A DNA stretch of 64,000 bases from an uncultured Marinobacterium sp. (lineage in GTDB: Bacteria; Pseudomonadota; Gammaproteobacteria; Pseudomonadales; Balneatricaceae). Below, in pieces: positions 34,464-42,892 of the stretch. A program made the translations under genes and the position numbers. The stretch spans positions 120,185 to 184,184 of the forward strand of contig CANMWJ010000008.1 of the NCBI GenBank assembly GCA_947501565.1, written 5' to 3'. A model generated the notes under the pieces. It was not told the DNA's origin and searched no databases. It saw only the letters and a list, made by a program, of their open reading frames with translations. Numbering within the stretch: the first letter of the stretch is position 1; each line of letters begins with the position of its first letter.

Positions 34464-34719
34464 TACGTGTCTCTCTTATTTTGTGGGAGCCGGGAGTGCC
34501 CGATCCTGAAAGTGGATTGTTGTTCGGTCTGATCCCCCGCACTCGTAAGGGGTGCAGAGGATCGTCTAATGCAAAACGATGGTTAACTATGGCGGATCGG
34601 GAGGTGTCAATAAATGTCACAAAGTTACGACATGGATCACAAAATATTACATAATGCGTTTAGGGCGTGATGTGGGTGAATACGCGTCAGACTAACGTAT
34701 AACAAAGCATGGGTTTCGT

Positions 34720-35742
34720 ATGGCAACGGTCGATATTCACTATGTGCGGGCGGCGGTTAACTGCGCTGAACGTAAGAAGATTCCGGTAGGGCCGTTGCTG
34801 GATGAGATCGGCGTCGCACCTGAGAAACTCAGTCAGTCTGAATCGCGTATACACGGCGATCAGATGACCCGGCTGGTCCAGACCGTCTGGTCCGAGTTGG
34901 GCGATGAGTTTATGGGCTGCACCGAAACCCCCTGTAAGGCGGGGGCGTTCGCGTTTATGGCGCGCCATGTGATGCACTACGACTCACTGGAAGCGGTCCT
35001 GCGCCAGGGGATCGCTTTCTACAACCTCTTTACCGACGACATCCAGATGGATCTGGTACGCCAGAAAGACACCGTAGTGCTGGAGATCGACTTCACCCGA
35101 CCCGAACTGGACCCGGATCATTTCTACCGCGAGTTCTGGATGGTGATCTGGCACCGCTTCGCCAGCTGGATCGTCGGACGCAAAATCCCGCTGGACAGGG
35201 CCAGCTTTACCTACAGCAAACCCGCGTATCACCGCGAACTGAAATATATGTTTCCCTGCCGCCATCAGTTCAATCGGCAGCAGCTGTCGCTGAGTTTTAA
35301 CGCGGAGTTTCTGTCGCTGCCGCCAGTGCGTACGCAAAGGGACCTGTCGCGTTTTCTGAAACACTCTCCAGCGGACCTGATCACCATCCCCGGCGAGGAT
35401 CAGTCCTACCGGGGTTTGATCCGTACGCAGCTGTTGCTGCAGGAGGGGGAGGTGCTGCAGTGCCCGTCGTTTGAGCAGATTGCCGCAGGTTTTAACGTCA
35501 GCTCGCAGACGCTAAGACGCAAGCTTAAGAACGAAGGCACATCCTATCCCCGGATCAAGGACCAAATCCGACGTGACCTGGCGATCGAAAAGCTGCTCGC
35601 CCAGAACCTGCCGGTATCAGAGATCGCTCGGTTGTTGGGGTTCAGCGAACCGCGGTCGTTTACACGGGCATTCCGGCATTGGACTGGGGTATCGCCCACG
35701 GAGTATGTGAGCAATCATGTGGCAAAGAAGGCGGGTGGTTAA
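34720..35742 (+). CDS. AraC-family regulator
   Basis: A 340-aa regulator of the OruR/ArgR-like subclass: an N-terminal ligand-binding domain of the arabinose-binding type (about 20-200, including HYDSLEAVLRQGIAFYNLF and LDRASFTYSKPAYHRELKYMFPC) and a C-terminal AraC double helix-turn-helix (about 240-335; FEQIAAGFNVSSQTLRRKLKNEGTSYPRIK and PVSEIARLLGFSEPRSFTRAFRHWTGVSPTEY). Divergent orientation suggests control of the acyl-CoA dehydrogenase operon. The 256-bp intergenic region contains TGTCACAAAGTTACGACATGG, which may hold the site. The ligand is unknown. Confidence 0.88.
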   Translation: MATVDIHYVRAAVNCAERKKIPVGPLLDEIGVAPEKLSQSESRIHGDQMTRLVQTVWSELGDEFMGCTETPCKAGAFAFMARHVMHYDSLEAVLRQGIAFYNLFTDDIQMDLVRQKDTVVLEIDFTRPELDPDHFYREFWMVIWHRFASWIVGRKIPLDRASFTYSKPAYHRELKYMFPCRHQFNRQQLSLSFNAEFLSLPPVRTQRDLSRFLKHSPADLITIPGEDQSYRGLIRTQLLLQEGEVLQCPSFEQIAAGFNVSSQTLRRKLKNEGTSYPRIKDQIRRDLAIEKLLAQNLPVSEIARLLGFSEPRSFTRAFRHWTGVSPTEYVSNHVAKKAGG

Positions 35743-35767
35743 AGGGTGGTTCTGCGTATATCAAAAA

Positions 35768-35898
35768 GGGGACAGATCTATTTTTAAAATAAATCTGTCC
35801 CCATAATTACCCTTAATTAGTTGGGCATTGCTGCGCAATGGCCAACCTACAGGCCGAGTACCACACGTAGGTCATCCATCACGCAGCGATGCCTGACA
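35768..35898. repeat. Composite REP block, left copy (types C, B, B')
   Basis: A type C palindrome (35768-35802; arms GGGGACAGAT and ATCTGTCCCC around a TATTTTTAAAATA core), then a type B unit (35820-35850, GTTGGGCATTGCTGCG start) and an inverse B' unit (35868-35898, GTAGGTCATCC start, GCGATGCCTGAC end). The same C-B-B' order recurs in direct orientation at 37260-37376, on the other side of two hypothetical genes. The C element can also act as a terminator for the AraC gene. Confidence 0.8.
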
Positions 35899-35908
35899 TC
35901 TGGGCTAC

Positions 35909-36652
35909 CTATTTGTCAGATTTTACACAATCCTGTGTAGTCCACGGACGTGGTAGCCCTGATCCGATCAAGTGTAGCGCGAACCGCTTGGCAACGAGCT
36001 GGCAGCTCTGTTTAAACGTCTCTCCCTTCACGGTGGTGGCGGTAAAGGTGAACGCGACCGTTTCTCCAGCCATCCCATTGCGGATGAAATCGTTCAGCGC
36101 AACGTAGTTCTTATTACTGTTGTCCTCCACCCGCGGTTGGAAATAGGTTTCGTGGTAGAGCACATCGCCTGATTTAATTCTTGCGGGGATCGCGTCCGAT
36201 TCGACCTCAACCTTCAGCGAACCGTCCGCCTGTTTTGAGGTTTTTACGTACTCCTGTGCGTGCAGAGTAAACGGCGGCTGACCACTCACCGTCACCTCAA
36301 CCGACTCCGTTTTCAGAATATCGTCGTAACCGGGGCTTCCGTGGTTGAGGTAGACCATCTTCCCGATCAGTGTCAGCACCTCTCGCTCTTCGCTTCCGAA
36401 GTTGTAGGTTTCCGATGTCAGCAGTACTTGATCGATCGGCTGCATCTCCACCTGAGGGCCTTTGATCATATTGATCCCTTGTGCGGTGATGCTGCTCAGC
36501 GAGATCAGCAGTGCGACGAACGCGAGGATGTCGGAGCGACGTTCGATCTCAAAGATACCGAGGAAATTCAGCGGCGATTTTTTCTTTTGTGACGCACTTT
36601 CCTGATCCGGTGTGATCGTCGGTGTTGCGGATGGATTCACGGGTGAGTTCAT
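35909..36652 (-). CDS. Membrane-anchored hypothetical protein
   Basis: A 247-aa protein I do not recognise. A Lys- and Pro-rich cytoplasmic lead (1-40) precedes one transmembrane helix at about 41-61 (ILAFVALLISLSSITAQGI), and the remaining 185 residues form a predicted beta-rich extracytoplasmic domain (TLIGKMVYLNHGSPGYDDILKTESVEVTVSG, YHETYFQPRVEDN, ETVAFTFTATTVKGETF). Its start ATG overlaps the stop of the upstream gene by 4 bp (ATGA), so the two are translationally coupled. The pair is bracketed by direct copies of a composite REP block. Confidence 0.7.
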   Translation of the reverse strand: MNSPVNPSATPTITPDQESASQKKKSPLNFLGIFEIERRSDILAFVALLISLSSITAQGINMIKGPQVEMQPIDQVLLTSETYNFGSEEREVLTLIGKMVYLNHGSPGYDDILKTESVEVTVSGQPPFTLHAQEYVKTSKQADGSLKVEVESDAIPARIKSGDVLYHETYFQPRVEDNSNKNYVALNDFIRNGMAGETVAFTFTATTVKGETFKQSCQLVAKRFALHLIGSGLPRPWTTQDCVKSDK

Positions 36653-37110
36653 GGCGTAAATACCACCCTGCGGTTGAGTTCGGTAAAGACGTAAAAGCTG
36701 AGCCTAGTGCGTTCTTCAAGGGTTAGTCCGCTGCCGTTGATCTCCAGTACAGAGGAGTAGTGACGATTGGGGTCTCCGTCATCGGGAATCGGGTCGGGTT
36801 GTGGAACTGGATTGGGTCCAGGTAGTGAGGTCGGTACCCCGGTTATCGGACCGACAGTAGTTCCGGGAGGATCGTTTTCAGGAATTGGATTGGAGCCGGG
36901 CAGGTGAGTTTCTCCTCCAGAGCCCAAAATGGTTCGCGGCACTAGGGTTGGACGACCACTACCACCTAAATCGATGCCGGTTGGAAGTTGTATAGACCGG
37001 ATTGCATCACGAGGCACTGCATCAGCAGGCGGAGATTGTGCATTAGCCGAGAATGGGACTAAGAGCATAAAAGCGAAGCTGAGAACGAGCGTGCGCGGCA
37101 GGTACGACAT
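36649..37110 (-). CDS. Secreted Pro/Gly-rich hypothetical protein
   Basis: A 153-aa protein with a Sec signal peptide (residues 1-24, cleavage after ANA). The mature part is a low-complexity Pro/Gly/Asp linker with repeated GSNPIPENDPP, GPNPVPQPDPIPDDGDP style segments, followed by a short ordered C-terminus (YSSVLEINGSGLTLEERTRLSFYVFTELNRRVV). No family recognised. The start at 37110 has AAAGGAGATAGAT, a strong ribosome-binding site; an in-frame ATG at 37134 is less likely. It is the first gene of a two-gene unit with the membrane protein downstream. Confidence 0.7.
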   Translation of the reverse strand: MSYLPRTLVLSFAFMLLVPFSANAQSPPADAVPRDAIRSIQLPTGIDLGGSGRPTLVPRTILGSGGETHLPGSNPIPENDPPGTTVGPITGVPTSLPGPNPVPQPDPIPDDGDPNRHYSSVLEINGSGLTLEERTRLSFYVFTELNRRVVFTP

Positions 37111-37216
37111 ATCTATCTCCTTTAGACAGGTCAATTATTAACCTATATATCCAAAGGGAGAGGCGAGAACAAGTTAAATGTGTCGTGGGAAGTACGGTAC
37201 GGTGTTATTGGGACAG

Positions 37217-37376
37217 GTAGGTTGGCGACGAGCGAAGCGACTCCCAACACAAACAAAAAGGGGACAGATCTATTTTTAAAATAAATCTGTCCCCTTTTTA
37301 CGTTTGTTCCGTTGGGCATTGCGGTGCAATGGCCAACCTACGGCCGTAGGTCAGCCATCGCGTAGCGATGCCTGAC
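37217..37376. repeat. Composite REP block, right copy (types A, C, B, B')
   Basis: Type A unit 37217-37248, type C palindrome 37260-37294 followed by TTTTT, type B unit 37311-37341 and inverse B' unit 37346-37376. C-B-B' repeats the order found at 35768-35898. The C hairpin plus T-run could terminate transcripts on the plus strand; minE ends only 16 bp further on. Confidence 0.8.
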
Positions 37377-37391
37377 AACCGCGCAAAAACA

Positions 37392-37643
37392 TCAATCCGG
37401 CAGGGTAACGTTCACTTCCAGTACGGAGCAGTCGTCGTTGCTGTCGAGCTGGACGCTGACCTGATCCTGGTCGATCGATACGTATTTCTTTATCACCTCG
37501 ATGATCTCCTGCTGCATCTGCGGCAGGTAATCCGGGTTGTTTCGTTTGCCGCGTTCGTGGGCAACGATGATCTGCAGACGTTCCTTCGCCAGTTCCGCTG
37601 AAGTCGGTTTCTTATTGCTTCGGAAGTAGTCGAAGAAACTCAT
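37392..37643 (-). CDS. minE: Cell division topological factor MinE
   Basis: An 83-aa MinE. It begins [31 protein letters not shown], containing the membrane-targeting amphipathic start and the anti-MinCD helix, and ends with the dimerisation domain ([36 protein letters not shown]). MinE stimulates MinD ATPase at the membrane and drives pole-to-pole oscillation that keeps FtsZ at mid-cell. Its ATG overlaps the minD TAA by one base. Third gene of the minCDE operon. Confidence 0.97.
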   Translation of the reverse strand: MSFFDYFRSNKKPTSAELAKERLQIIVAHERGKRNNPDYLPQMQQEIIEVIKKYVSIDQDQVSVQLDSNDDCSVLEVNVTLPD

Positions 37644-38452
37644 TAACGGCCTCCCAGAATCCGCTGGAAGAAGCCTTTCTTCGGCACTTGCAGGAAGCGG
37701 TGTTCCAGCTCTTTACCCAGCAGACGCTGTACGGCGTCGTCGTAGGCCTGACCGGCGTCGGATTCAGCATCCAGAATCACCGGTACACCGGCGTTGGAGG
37801 CTTTCAGTACCGCTTCGGATTCAGGGATCACACCCAGCAGCGGGATCGCCAGAATATCTTCCACGTCGGCCACGCTCAGCATCTCGCCCGCTTCCACGCG
37901 GGATGGGTTATAGCGGGTCAGCAGCAGGTGCTCTTCCACCACTTCGCCACGTTCGGCGCGGCGGGATTTGCTCTGCAGGATGCCCAGAATACGGTCGGAG
38001 TCACGTACGGAGGAGACTTCCGGGTTGGTGGTCACGATCGCGACATCGGCGAAGTAGAGCGCCATCTGTGCGCCTTTTTCGATACCGGCCGGGGAGTCGC
38101 AGATGATGTAATCGAAGGTTTCAGACAGCTCGTTCAGTACCGCTTCCACGCCTTCCTGGGTCAGCGCGTCTTTGTCGCGGGTTTGGGACGCAGGCAGCAC
38201 GTACAGATTCTCGGTACGTTTGTCCTTAATCAGCGCCTGATTCAGGTTGGCTTCCTGTTTGATTACGTTGACGAAGTCATACACCACACGGCGTTCGCAA
38301 CCCATGATCAGGTCCAGGTTACGCAAGCCCACATCAAAGTCGATGACTACGGTTTTAAAGCCCTGCAGCGCCAGCCCGGTTCCCATGGCTGCACTGGTAG
38401 TAGTTTTTCCGACACCACCTTTCCCGGATGTCACGACAATAATCTTGGCCAA
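37643..38452 (-). CDS. minD: Septum site-determining ATPase MinD
   Basis: A 269-aa ParA/MinD-type ATPase with the deviant Walker A box [11 protein letters not shown] (residues 9-19), switch [24 protein letters not shown] (Walker B/switch II) and a C-terminal amphipathic membrane-targeting sequence ([14 protein letters not shown]). ATP-bound dimers recruit MinC to the membrane away from mid-cell and are released by MinE. It follows minC by 47 bp and shares a TAATG overlap with minE. Confidence 0.98.
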   Translation of the reverse strand: MAKIIVVTSGKGGVGKTTTSAAMGTGLALQGFKTVVIDFDVGLRNLDLIMGCERRVVYDFVNVIKQEANLNQALIKDKRTENLYVLPASQTRDKDALTQEGVEAVLNELSETFDYIICDSPAGIEKGAQMALYFADVAIVTTNPEVSSVRDSDRILGILQSKSRRAERGEVVEEHLLLTRYNPSRVEAGEMLSVADVEDILAIPLLGVIPESEAVLKASNAGVPVILDAESDAGQAYDDAVQRLLGKELEHRFLQVPKKGFFQRILGGR

Positions 38453-38499
38453 TGTCTTCTCCTGCTTGTTTAAAGCAAACGTTTGTTAGCGGCGAGTAT

Positions 38500-39237
38500 T
38501 TATGAAAGCGGTTGTACTTGCAAGCTGTCCTCTTCGAGGCTGATATACGCCGCGTCCTGCCAGCATTTTTCCTGCAAAGAGTCGCTCAGAATAAAGTTGC
38601 CGGCGATGGCGATCAGCTCTGCCGAGAGATTCTGGCAGAAGATCTTTGCATTTGTGTCACCCTGCACACCGGCCAGCGCGCGACCGCGCAAGGTGCCGTA
38701 GATATGGATATCGCCGTCGGCCAGTACCTCGGCCCCGGCGCTCACCTGCGCCATTACCACCAGATCACCGTCAGAGTACACCTGCTGACCGGAACGTACC
38801 GGGCGGGTGATCACCTTGGTCGGGCGACGCACCAGACGTTCTTCAACGATCTTCTTCACCACCACTTCGGGTTGCGTGTCAGAGGAGGCTGGTTCCGCCT
38901 GCGGCGTTTCCAGTTCGGTATCGTTGCGCTGGGTTGCCGGAATCAGCGCCAGATGGGTTTCGCGTGCGGCGGCGACCAGATGTTCGGGTACAGCACGCAG
39001 CGCCATCGGCTGCAGATGAAACTCGCGGCAGATATCCAGTAGGGCGGTGAAATCGACCGGCTGATCTTCGGTCAGCTTCTCCAGGCTGATCACCACCGGT
39101 GACTGCTGGAAAAACTGCGGCGCCTGACGCACTTTCTGGCCCAACTGCTCGGCAAAGCTATCAACAGAGAACTGATACAACTCGATAACAACAATGCTGA
39201 CCGCGCTACCTTTCAGCTGGAAGCTGGCGTCGTTCAT
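38500..39237 (-). CDS. minC: Septum site-determining protein MinC
   Basis: A 245-aa FtsZ-assembly inhibitor: N-terminal domain (about 1-105; FQLKGSAVSIVVIELYQFSVDSFAEQL, FFQQSPVVISLEKL), a Thr/Pro/Glu-rich linker, and the right-handed beta-helix C-terminal domain (about 140-245; VRSGQQVYSDGDLVVMAQVSAGAEVLADGDIHIYGTLRGRALAGVQGD) that binds MinD and FtsZ. The ATG at 39237 fits the family; the frame is open 15 codons further upstream. First gene of minCDE. Confidence 0.96.
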   Translation of the reverse strand: MNDASFQLKGSAVSIVVIELYQFSVDSFAEQLGQKVRQAPQFFQQSPVVISLEKLTEDQPVDFTALLDICREFHLQPMALRAVPEHLVAAARETHLALIPATQRNDTELETPQAEPASSDTQPEVVVKKIVEERLVRRPTKVITRPVRSGQQVYSDGDLVVMAQVSAGAEVLADGDIHIYGTLRGRALAGVQGDTNAKIFCQNLSAELIAIAGNFILSDSLQEKCWQDAAYISLEEDSLQVQPLS

Positions 39238-39361
39238 AGATCTACCCTTACTGGTGTGTGGATGTCCGCCGGATCTGCTCAACCGCGCGGGGCAAGCATT
39301 AAACCGTACTGGACCGGATTTCGCAAAACAAAAGTCCCGGATAAAAAGTGTTTATAAATCC

Positions 39362-39494
39362 AATGGTTATTGATTGATCAATCCATTGTGACGCAGCCGC
39401 TACCGCAGAGTTCCATCTGCGTTCAAAAACTCTCTCTGCGTAGTTTTACTTAGGCGCATTCCGCACTTTTACGCAGCCATCTACGTAGTTTTTA
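39362..39494. promoter_or_regulatory. Control region between minC and a TRAP operon
   Basis: The 366-bp gap 39238-39603 has no gene. It holds a perfect palindrome GATTGATCAATC (about 39371-39382) inside a larger CAATGG...CCATTG inverted repeat (about 39361-39388), and two related direct repeats, CTGCGTAGTTTTAC (39436-39449) and CTACGTAGTTTTTA (39481-39494), 45 bp apart. A third, weaker match CTGCGTTCAAAA starts near 39418. The repeats may be response-regulator sites for the downstream TRAP operon (inference). Confidence 0.4.
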
Positions 39495-39603
39495 TCGCGC
39501 AGCTGCGCAGTATTCCGAATGTTTGCTCAGAAACCGATTAGGCATCCTGAACCGGTCAAGCTCGCTCTCAAGTTTTGAGTCCAAACCGAGGAATATAAAA
39601 ATA

Positions 39604-40683
39604 ATGCTAAAACTCAACTTCACCAAAAAACTGATCGCTGCGGCGGCCTGTGTTGCCGCGTTGGCAGCACCGGCGCACGCAGCGGATAAAGTCTATCGCC
39701 TGAAGATGGCGGAAACATGGCCAAGCAACTTCCCGATCTTCGGCGATGCACCGCGTAAGATGGCCGAGATGGCCGAGACCATGTCCAACGGTCGTCTGAA
39801 GATCACCATCGATTCCAAGAACAAACACAAAGCGCCGTTCGGTATCTTCGATATGGTGCGTTCCGGTCAGTACGACATGGGCCACTCCGCGTCTTACTAC
39901 TGGAAGGGCAAGGTGCCGAACACCCTGTACTTCACCACTATGCCGTTCGGCATGACAGCGCCGGAGCAGTACGGTTGGTTCTACTACGGTGGCGGTATGG
40001 AGCTGATGGAGAAGGTGTACAGCAAGTACAACCTGCTCAGCTTCCCGGGTGGTAACAGCGGCAACCAGATGGGTGGTTGGTTCAAGAAAGAGATCAATTC
40101 GGTAGAAGACCTGCAGGGCCTGAAGATGCGTATTCCAGGGTTCGCCGGTGAAGTACTGGCGAAACTGGGCGCAAAACCAACCAACATCCCGGCGGGTGAG
40201 TTGTATACCGCGCTGGAACGTCGCACCATCGATGCGCTGGAGTGGGTGGGACCATCCCTCGACCTGCGCATGGGTTTCCACAAGATCGCGCCGTACTACT
40301 ACACCGGCTGGCATGAGCCTGCCAGTGAGCTGCAGTTCCTGGTCAATCAGCGCACCTGGAAGAAGCTGCCAAAAGACCTGCAGGAGATCCTGCGTGTAGC
40401 GATGCGTACCGCAGCGTACGACATGTACATCCATGCCTATCACGCCTCCGGTGAAAACTGGGCACAGATGAAGAAAGACTTCCCGAACATCCAGGTGAAA
40501 TCCTTCCCGGCTGACGTGATCAGCGCGATGAAACAAGCCAACACCACACTGCTGGCAGAGAAAGCCGCCGCAGATCCGTTGGCAAAAGAGATCCTGGACT
40601 CTCAGGCCGCCTACATCAAAACCGCGCGTCAATGGACCGAAATTTCCGACAAAGCCTATCTGAACAGCATGTCGGCTAAGTAA
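39604..40683 (+). CDS. dctP: TRAP solute-binding protein, 2-oxo/hydroxy-acid type
   Basis: A 359-aa periplasmic binding protein with a signal peptide (1-26, cleavage after AHA). It belongs to a different branch from the iac-linked proteins: LKMAETWPSNFPIFGDAPRKMAEM, MGHSASYYWKGK, GWFYYGGGMELMEKVY and the ALEWVGPSLDLRMGFHKIAPYYYTGWHEPASELQF segment resemble the TakP/lactate-binding family that holds 2-oxo or 2-hydroxy monocarboxylates with a metal ion. The ATG at 39604 (GAGGAATATAAAAATA upstream) is chosen over an in-frame ATG at 39523 that would precede the signal peptide. Followed by dctQM. Confidence 0.9.
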   Translation: MLKLNFTKKLIAAAACVAALAAPAHAADKVYRLKMAETWPSNFPIFGDAPRKMAEMAETMSNGRLKITIDSKNKHKAPFGIFDMVRSGQYDMGHSASYYWKGKVPNTLYFTTMPFGMTAPEQYGWFYYGGGMELMEKVYSKYNLLSFPGGNSGNQMGGWFKKEINSVEDLQGLKMRIPGFAGEVLAKLGAKPTNIPAGELYTALERRTIDALEWVGPSLDLRMGFHKIAPYYYTGWHEPASELQFLVNQRTWKKLPKDLQEILRVAMRTAAYDMYIHAYHASGENWAQMKKDFPNIQVKSFPADVISAMKQANTTLLAEKAAADPLAKEILDSQAAYIKTARQWTEISDKAYLNSMSAK

Positions 40684-40708
40684 CTCTCTCCTCTCTCCGG
40701 GGCAGGGT

Positions 40709-40737
40709 GGAAGCAGCGCCGCTGCCACTCTGCTTCC
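40709..40737 (+). other. Intercistronic hairpin between dctP and dctQ
   Basis: GGAAGCAG (40709-40716) pairs with CTGCTTCC (40730-40737). No T-run follows. Hairpins here commonly protect the dctP message so that the binding protein outnumbers the permease. Confidence 0.5.
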
Positions 40738-40784
40738 GTTAGCGGTTGCTCAACCGCGAAACTCTCTGATTTTGAGGCACTGTT

Positions 40785-41321
40785 ATGTTTCTGCTTCGTC
40801 TGGAACGGGCGATCGCTGCCTTCTCCAACCTGCTGGGGAAGATCGCTGCCCTGTTATTTGTGCTGATGCTGTTTAACGTCTTCTACGACGTGATCATGCG
40901 TTATCTGTTTAACGATGTATCCATCGGCATGCAGGAGCTGGAGTGGCACCTGTTTGCGGCCATGTTCATGCTCGGTGTGCCTTACACCCTGCAGACCGGC
41001 GGCCATGTGCGTGTTGATCTGATCTACGAACGCCTCTCCGGCAACACAAAAGCCTGGATCGATCTGCTCGGTTCGCTGCTGTTGTTGCTGCCGTTTGTTG
41101 TGCTGGTGGCCTGGTACGGCGTCGGTTTTGCCGCCGAAGCCTTTGAGCTGGGCGAGACCTCCGGCGATCCGGGTGGTCTGTCGCACCGCTGGATCATTAA
41201 AGCGGTGATCCCCTTTACCTTCTTTGCGATCGCCATCAGCGGAATCGGGCTGATGCTGCGCTCCATCAACACCCTGTGCGGTCGTCATCCGGTGGCCCAC
41301 TACCAGCCGCCGTCGCACTGA
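40785..41321 (+). CDS. dctQ: TRAP transporter small permease (DctQ)
   Basis: A 178-aa small membrane subunit with four hydrophobic helices (about 18-38, 55-75, 90-112, 133-155). FNVFYDVIMRYLFNDVSIGMQELEWHLFAAMFMLGVPYTLQTGGHVRVDLIYERL is the typical DctQ core. It pairs with DctM encoded 10 bp downstream. TTTTGAGGCACTGTT precedes the ATG. Confidence 0.92.
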   Translation: MFLLRLERAIAAFSNLLGKIAALLFVLMLFNVFYDVIMRYLFNDVSIGMQELEWHLFAAMFMLGVPYTLQTGGHVRVDLIYERLSGNTKAWIDLLGSLLLLLPFVVLVAWYGVGFAAEAFELGETSGDPGGLSHRWIIKAVIPFTFFAIAISGIGLMLRSINTLCGRHPVAHYQPPSH

Positions 41322-41331
41322 GGAGTTTCCC

Positions 41332-42621
41332 ATGATCGGTATAGTGATGTTTTTTGTGGCACTGGGGATGTTGCTGTTTGGCTTCCCGGTGGCTTTTACC
41401 TTTGGCGGCGTGGCGCTGCTGTTTGGCGTGCTGGCGGAAGGCCCGGAGATGTTCGCCTTCATGCCGTTCCGTATCCAGAGCATTATGGAAAACACGGTGC
41501 TGATGGCCGTGCCGCTGTTTGTGTTTATGGGCATCGTGTTGCAGAAAACCCGTCTGGCAGAACAGCTGCTGGAGTCCATGGGTAAGCTGTTTGGCGGTGT
41601 ACGTGGTGGTCTGGCGATCTCCACCGTCCTGGTCGGCGCGCTGCTGGCGGCGTCTACCGGTGTAGTAGGGGCGTCTGTGGTTGCAATGGGCCTGATCTCG
41701 CTGCCGGTAATGCTCAAGTACAAATACGACAAATCCCTCGCCTGCGGCACCATCTGTGCGTCCGGTACCCTGGGGCAGATTATCCCGCCGTCGATCATCC
41801 TGATCATTCTGGGTGACGTGCTGGGTATTCCGGTAGGTGACCTGTTTCAGGCGGCGGTCGGACCGGGTTTTGTGCTGATTGGCGCCTATATCGTCTACAT
41901 CCTGATCTACACCTGGCTGAAACCTGAATCAGCACCGGCGCTGCCGATGGATGAGGACGTAAACAACAAACGCGAGCAGTACGCAAAAGCGCTGAAAGCG
42001 ATCATCCCGCCGCTGGCGCTGATCCTGATCGTACTGGGTTCCATCTTTGCCGGTATCGCTACACCGACTGAATCCTCCGCATTGGGTGGTATCGGTGCGC
42101 TGGCACTGGCGGCGATGTACCGGCAGTTCAGCTGGAAGATGGTGTTCGACTCCGCCACTGAAACCGTAAAAGTGACCGCGATGGTATTCGCCATCCTGCT
42201 GGGTGCAACTGCATTCTCCATGGCGTTCACCTACACCGGCGGTGACTACATCGTGGAAGAGGTGCTCTCCGATCTGCCGGGCGGGGCAACCGGCTTCCTG
42301 CTGCTCTCCATGCTGGCGATTCTGGTACTGGGATTCTTTATCGACTTTGTTGAGATCAGCTTCATCATCGTGCCGATTCTGGCACCGGTGGCGGACGCCT
42401 TAGGTATCGCGCCGGTGTGGTTCGCGATCCTGATCGCCATGAACCTGCAGACCAGCTTCCTGACCCCGCCGTTTGGCTTCAGTCTGTTCTATCTGAAAGG
42501 CGTCGCACCGCCCGAGGTGAAAACCGTGGATATCTATCGGGGTGTAATGCCGTTCATCCTGATGCAGGTGGCGGTGGTGGCGTCGATCCTGCTGTTCCCA
42601 GGTTTCTATGGGCTGACGTAA
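41332..42621 (+). CDS. dctM: TRAP transporter large permease (DctM)
   Basis: A 429-aa large permease with about 12 hydrophobic segments. Marker segments are VLMAVPLFVFMGIVLQKTRLAEQLLE, GGVRGGLAISTVLVGALLAASTGVVGASVVAMGLISLPVML, ICASGTLGQIIPPSIILIILGD, IATPTESSALGGIGAL and QTSFLTPPFGFSLFYLKG. It couples uptake of the DctP ligand to sodium. TGAGGAGTTTCCC is the ribosome-binding site. Two hairpins including an intrinsic terminator follow. Confidence 0.94.
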   Translation: MIGIVMFFVALGMLLFGFPVAFTFGGVALLFGVLAEGPEMFAFMPFRIQSIMENTVLMAVPLFVFMGIVLQKTRLAEQLLESMGKLFGGVRGGLAISTVLVGALLAASTGVVGASVVAMGLISLPVMLKYKYDKSLACGTICASGTLGQIIPPSIILIILGDVLGIPVGDLFQAAVGPGFVLIGAYIVYILIYTWLKPESAPALPMDEDVNNKREQYAKALKAIIPPLALILIVLGSIFAGIATPTESSALGGIGALALAAMYRQFSWKMVFDSATETVKVTAMVFAILLGATAFSMAFTYTGGDYIVEEVLSDLPGGATGFLLLSMLAILVLGFFIDFVEISFIIVPILAPVADALGIAPVWFAILIAMNLQTSFLTPPFGFSLFYLKGVAPPEVKTVDIYRGVMPFILMQVAVVASILLFPGFYGLT

Positions 42622-42644
42622 ACCCTCAAATCTGTTCCACCCTC

Positions 42645-42746
42645 GGCAGCACGGACACTGAAATCTAGCGTGCTGCCGATTCCTTCTGGTCCGTCGATTG
42701 GCGGTGCTTACCCCCGGTGTGATTTCCCGCATTGGGGGATTTTTTG
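42645..42746 (+). terminator. Tandem hairpins ending the dctPQM transcript
   Basis: First GGCAGCACG/CGTGCTGCC (42645-42653 with 42669-42677), then CCCCCGGTG with CATTGGGGG (42711-42719 with 42730-42738, two wobbles) followed by ATTTTTT. The second is a standard rho-independent terminator. Confidence 0.75.
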
Positions 42747-42892
42747 TTAGCGCTTGTAGGTTTGTTCTGCAAAGAAATTATCCAGCAATTGAAAGGCCAC
42801 TGACTTATCTCATGAAATGGATCAGTGACCTTTTGCGCGTCAATGGAAGGCGAGAAGAAGTGTTTCGAGAGGTGAAGATCTAACCCTAAAAG

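Noticed and set aside
35768..37376. Repeats as a CRISPR array
   Set aside because: Units differ in type, are palindromic, alternate in orientation and enclose genes; there are no regular spacers and no cas genes.
42698..42883. Small plus-strand frame after dctM
   Set aside because: It begins inside the intrinsic terminator, has no ribosome-binding site and shows no protein-like pattern.
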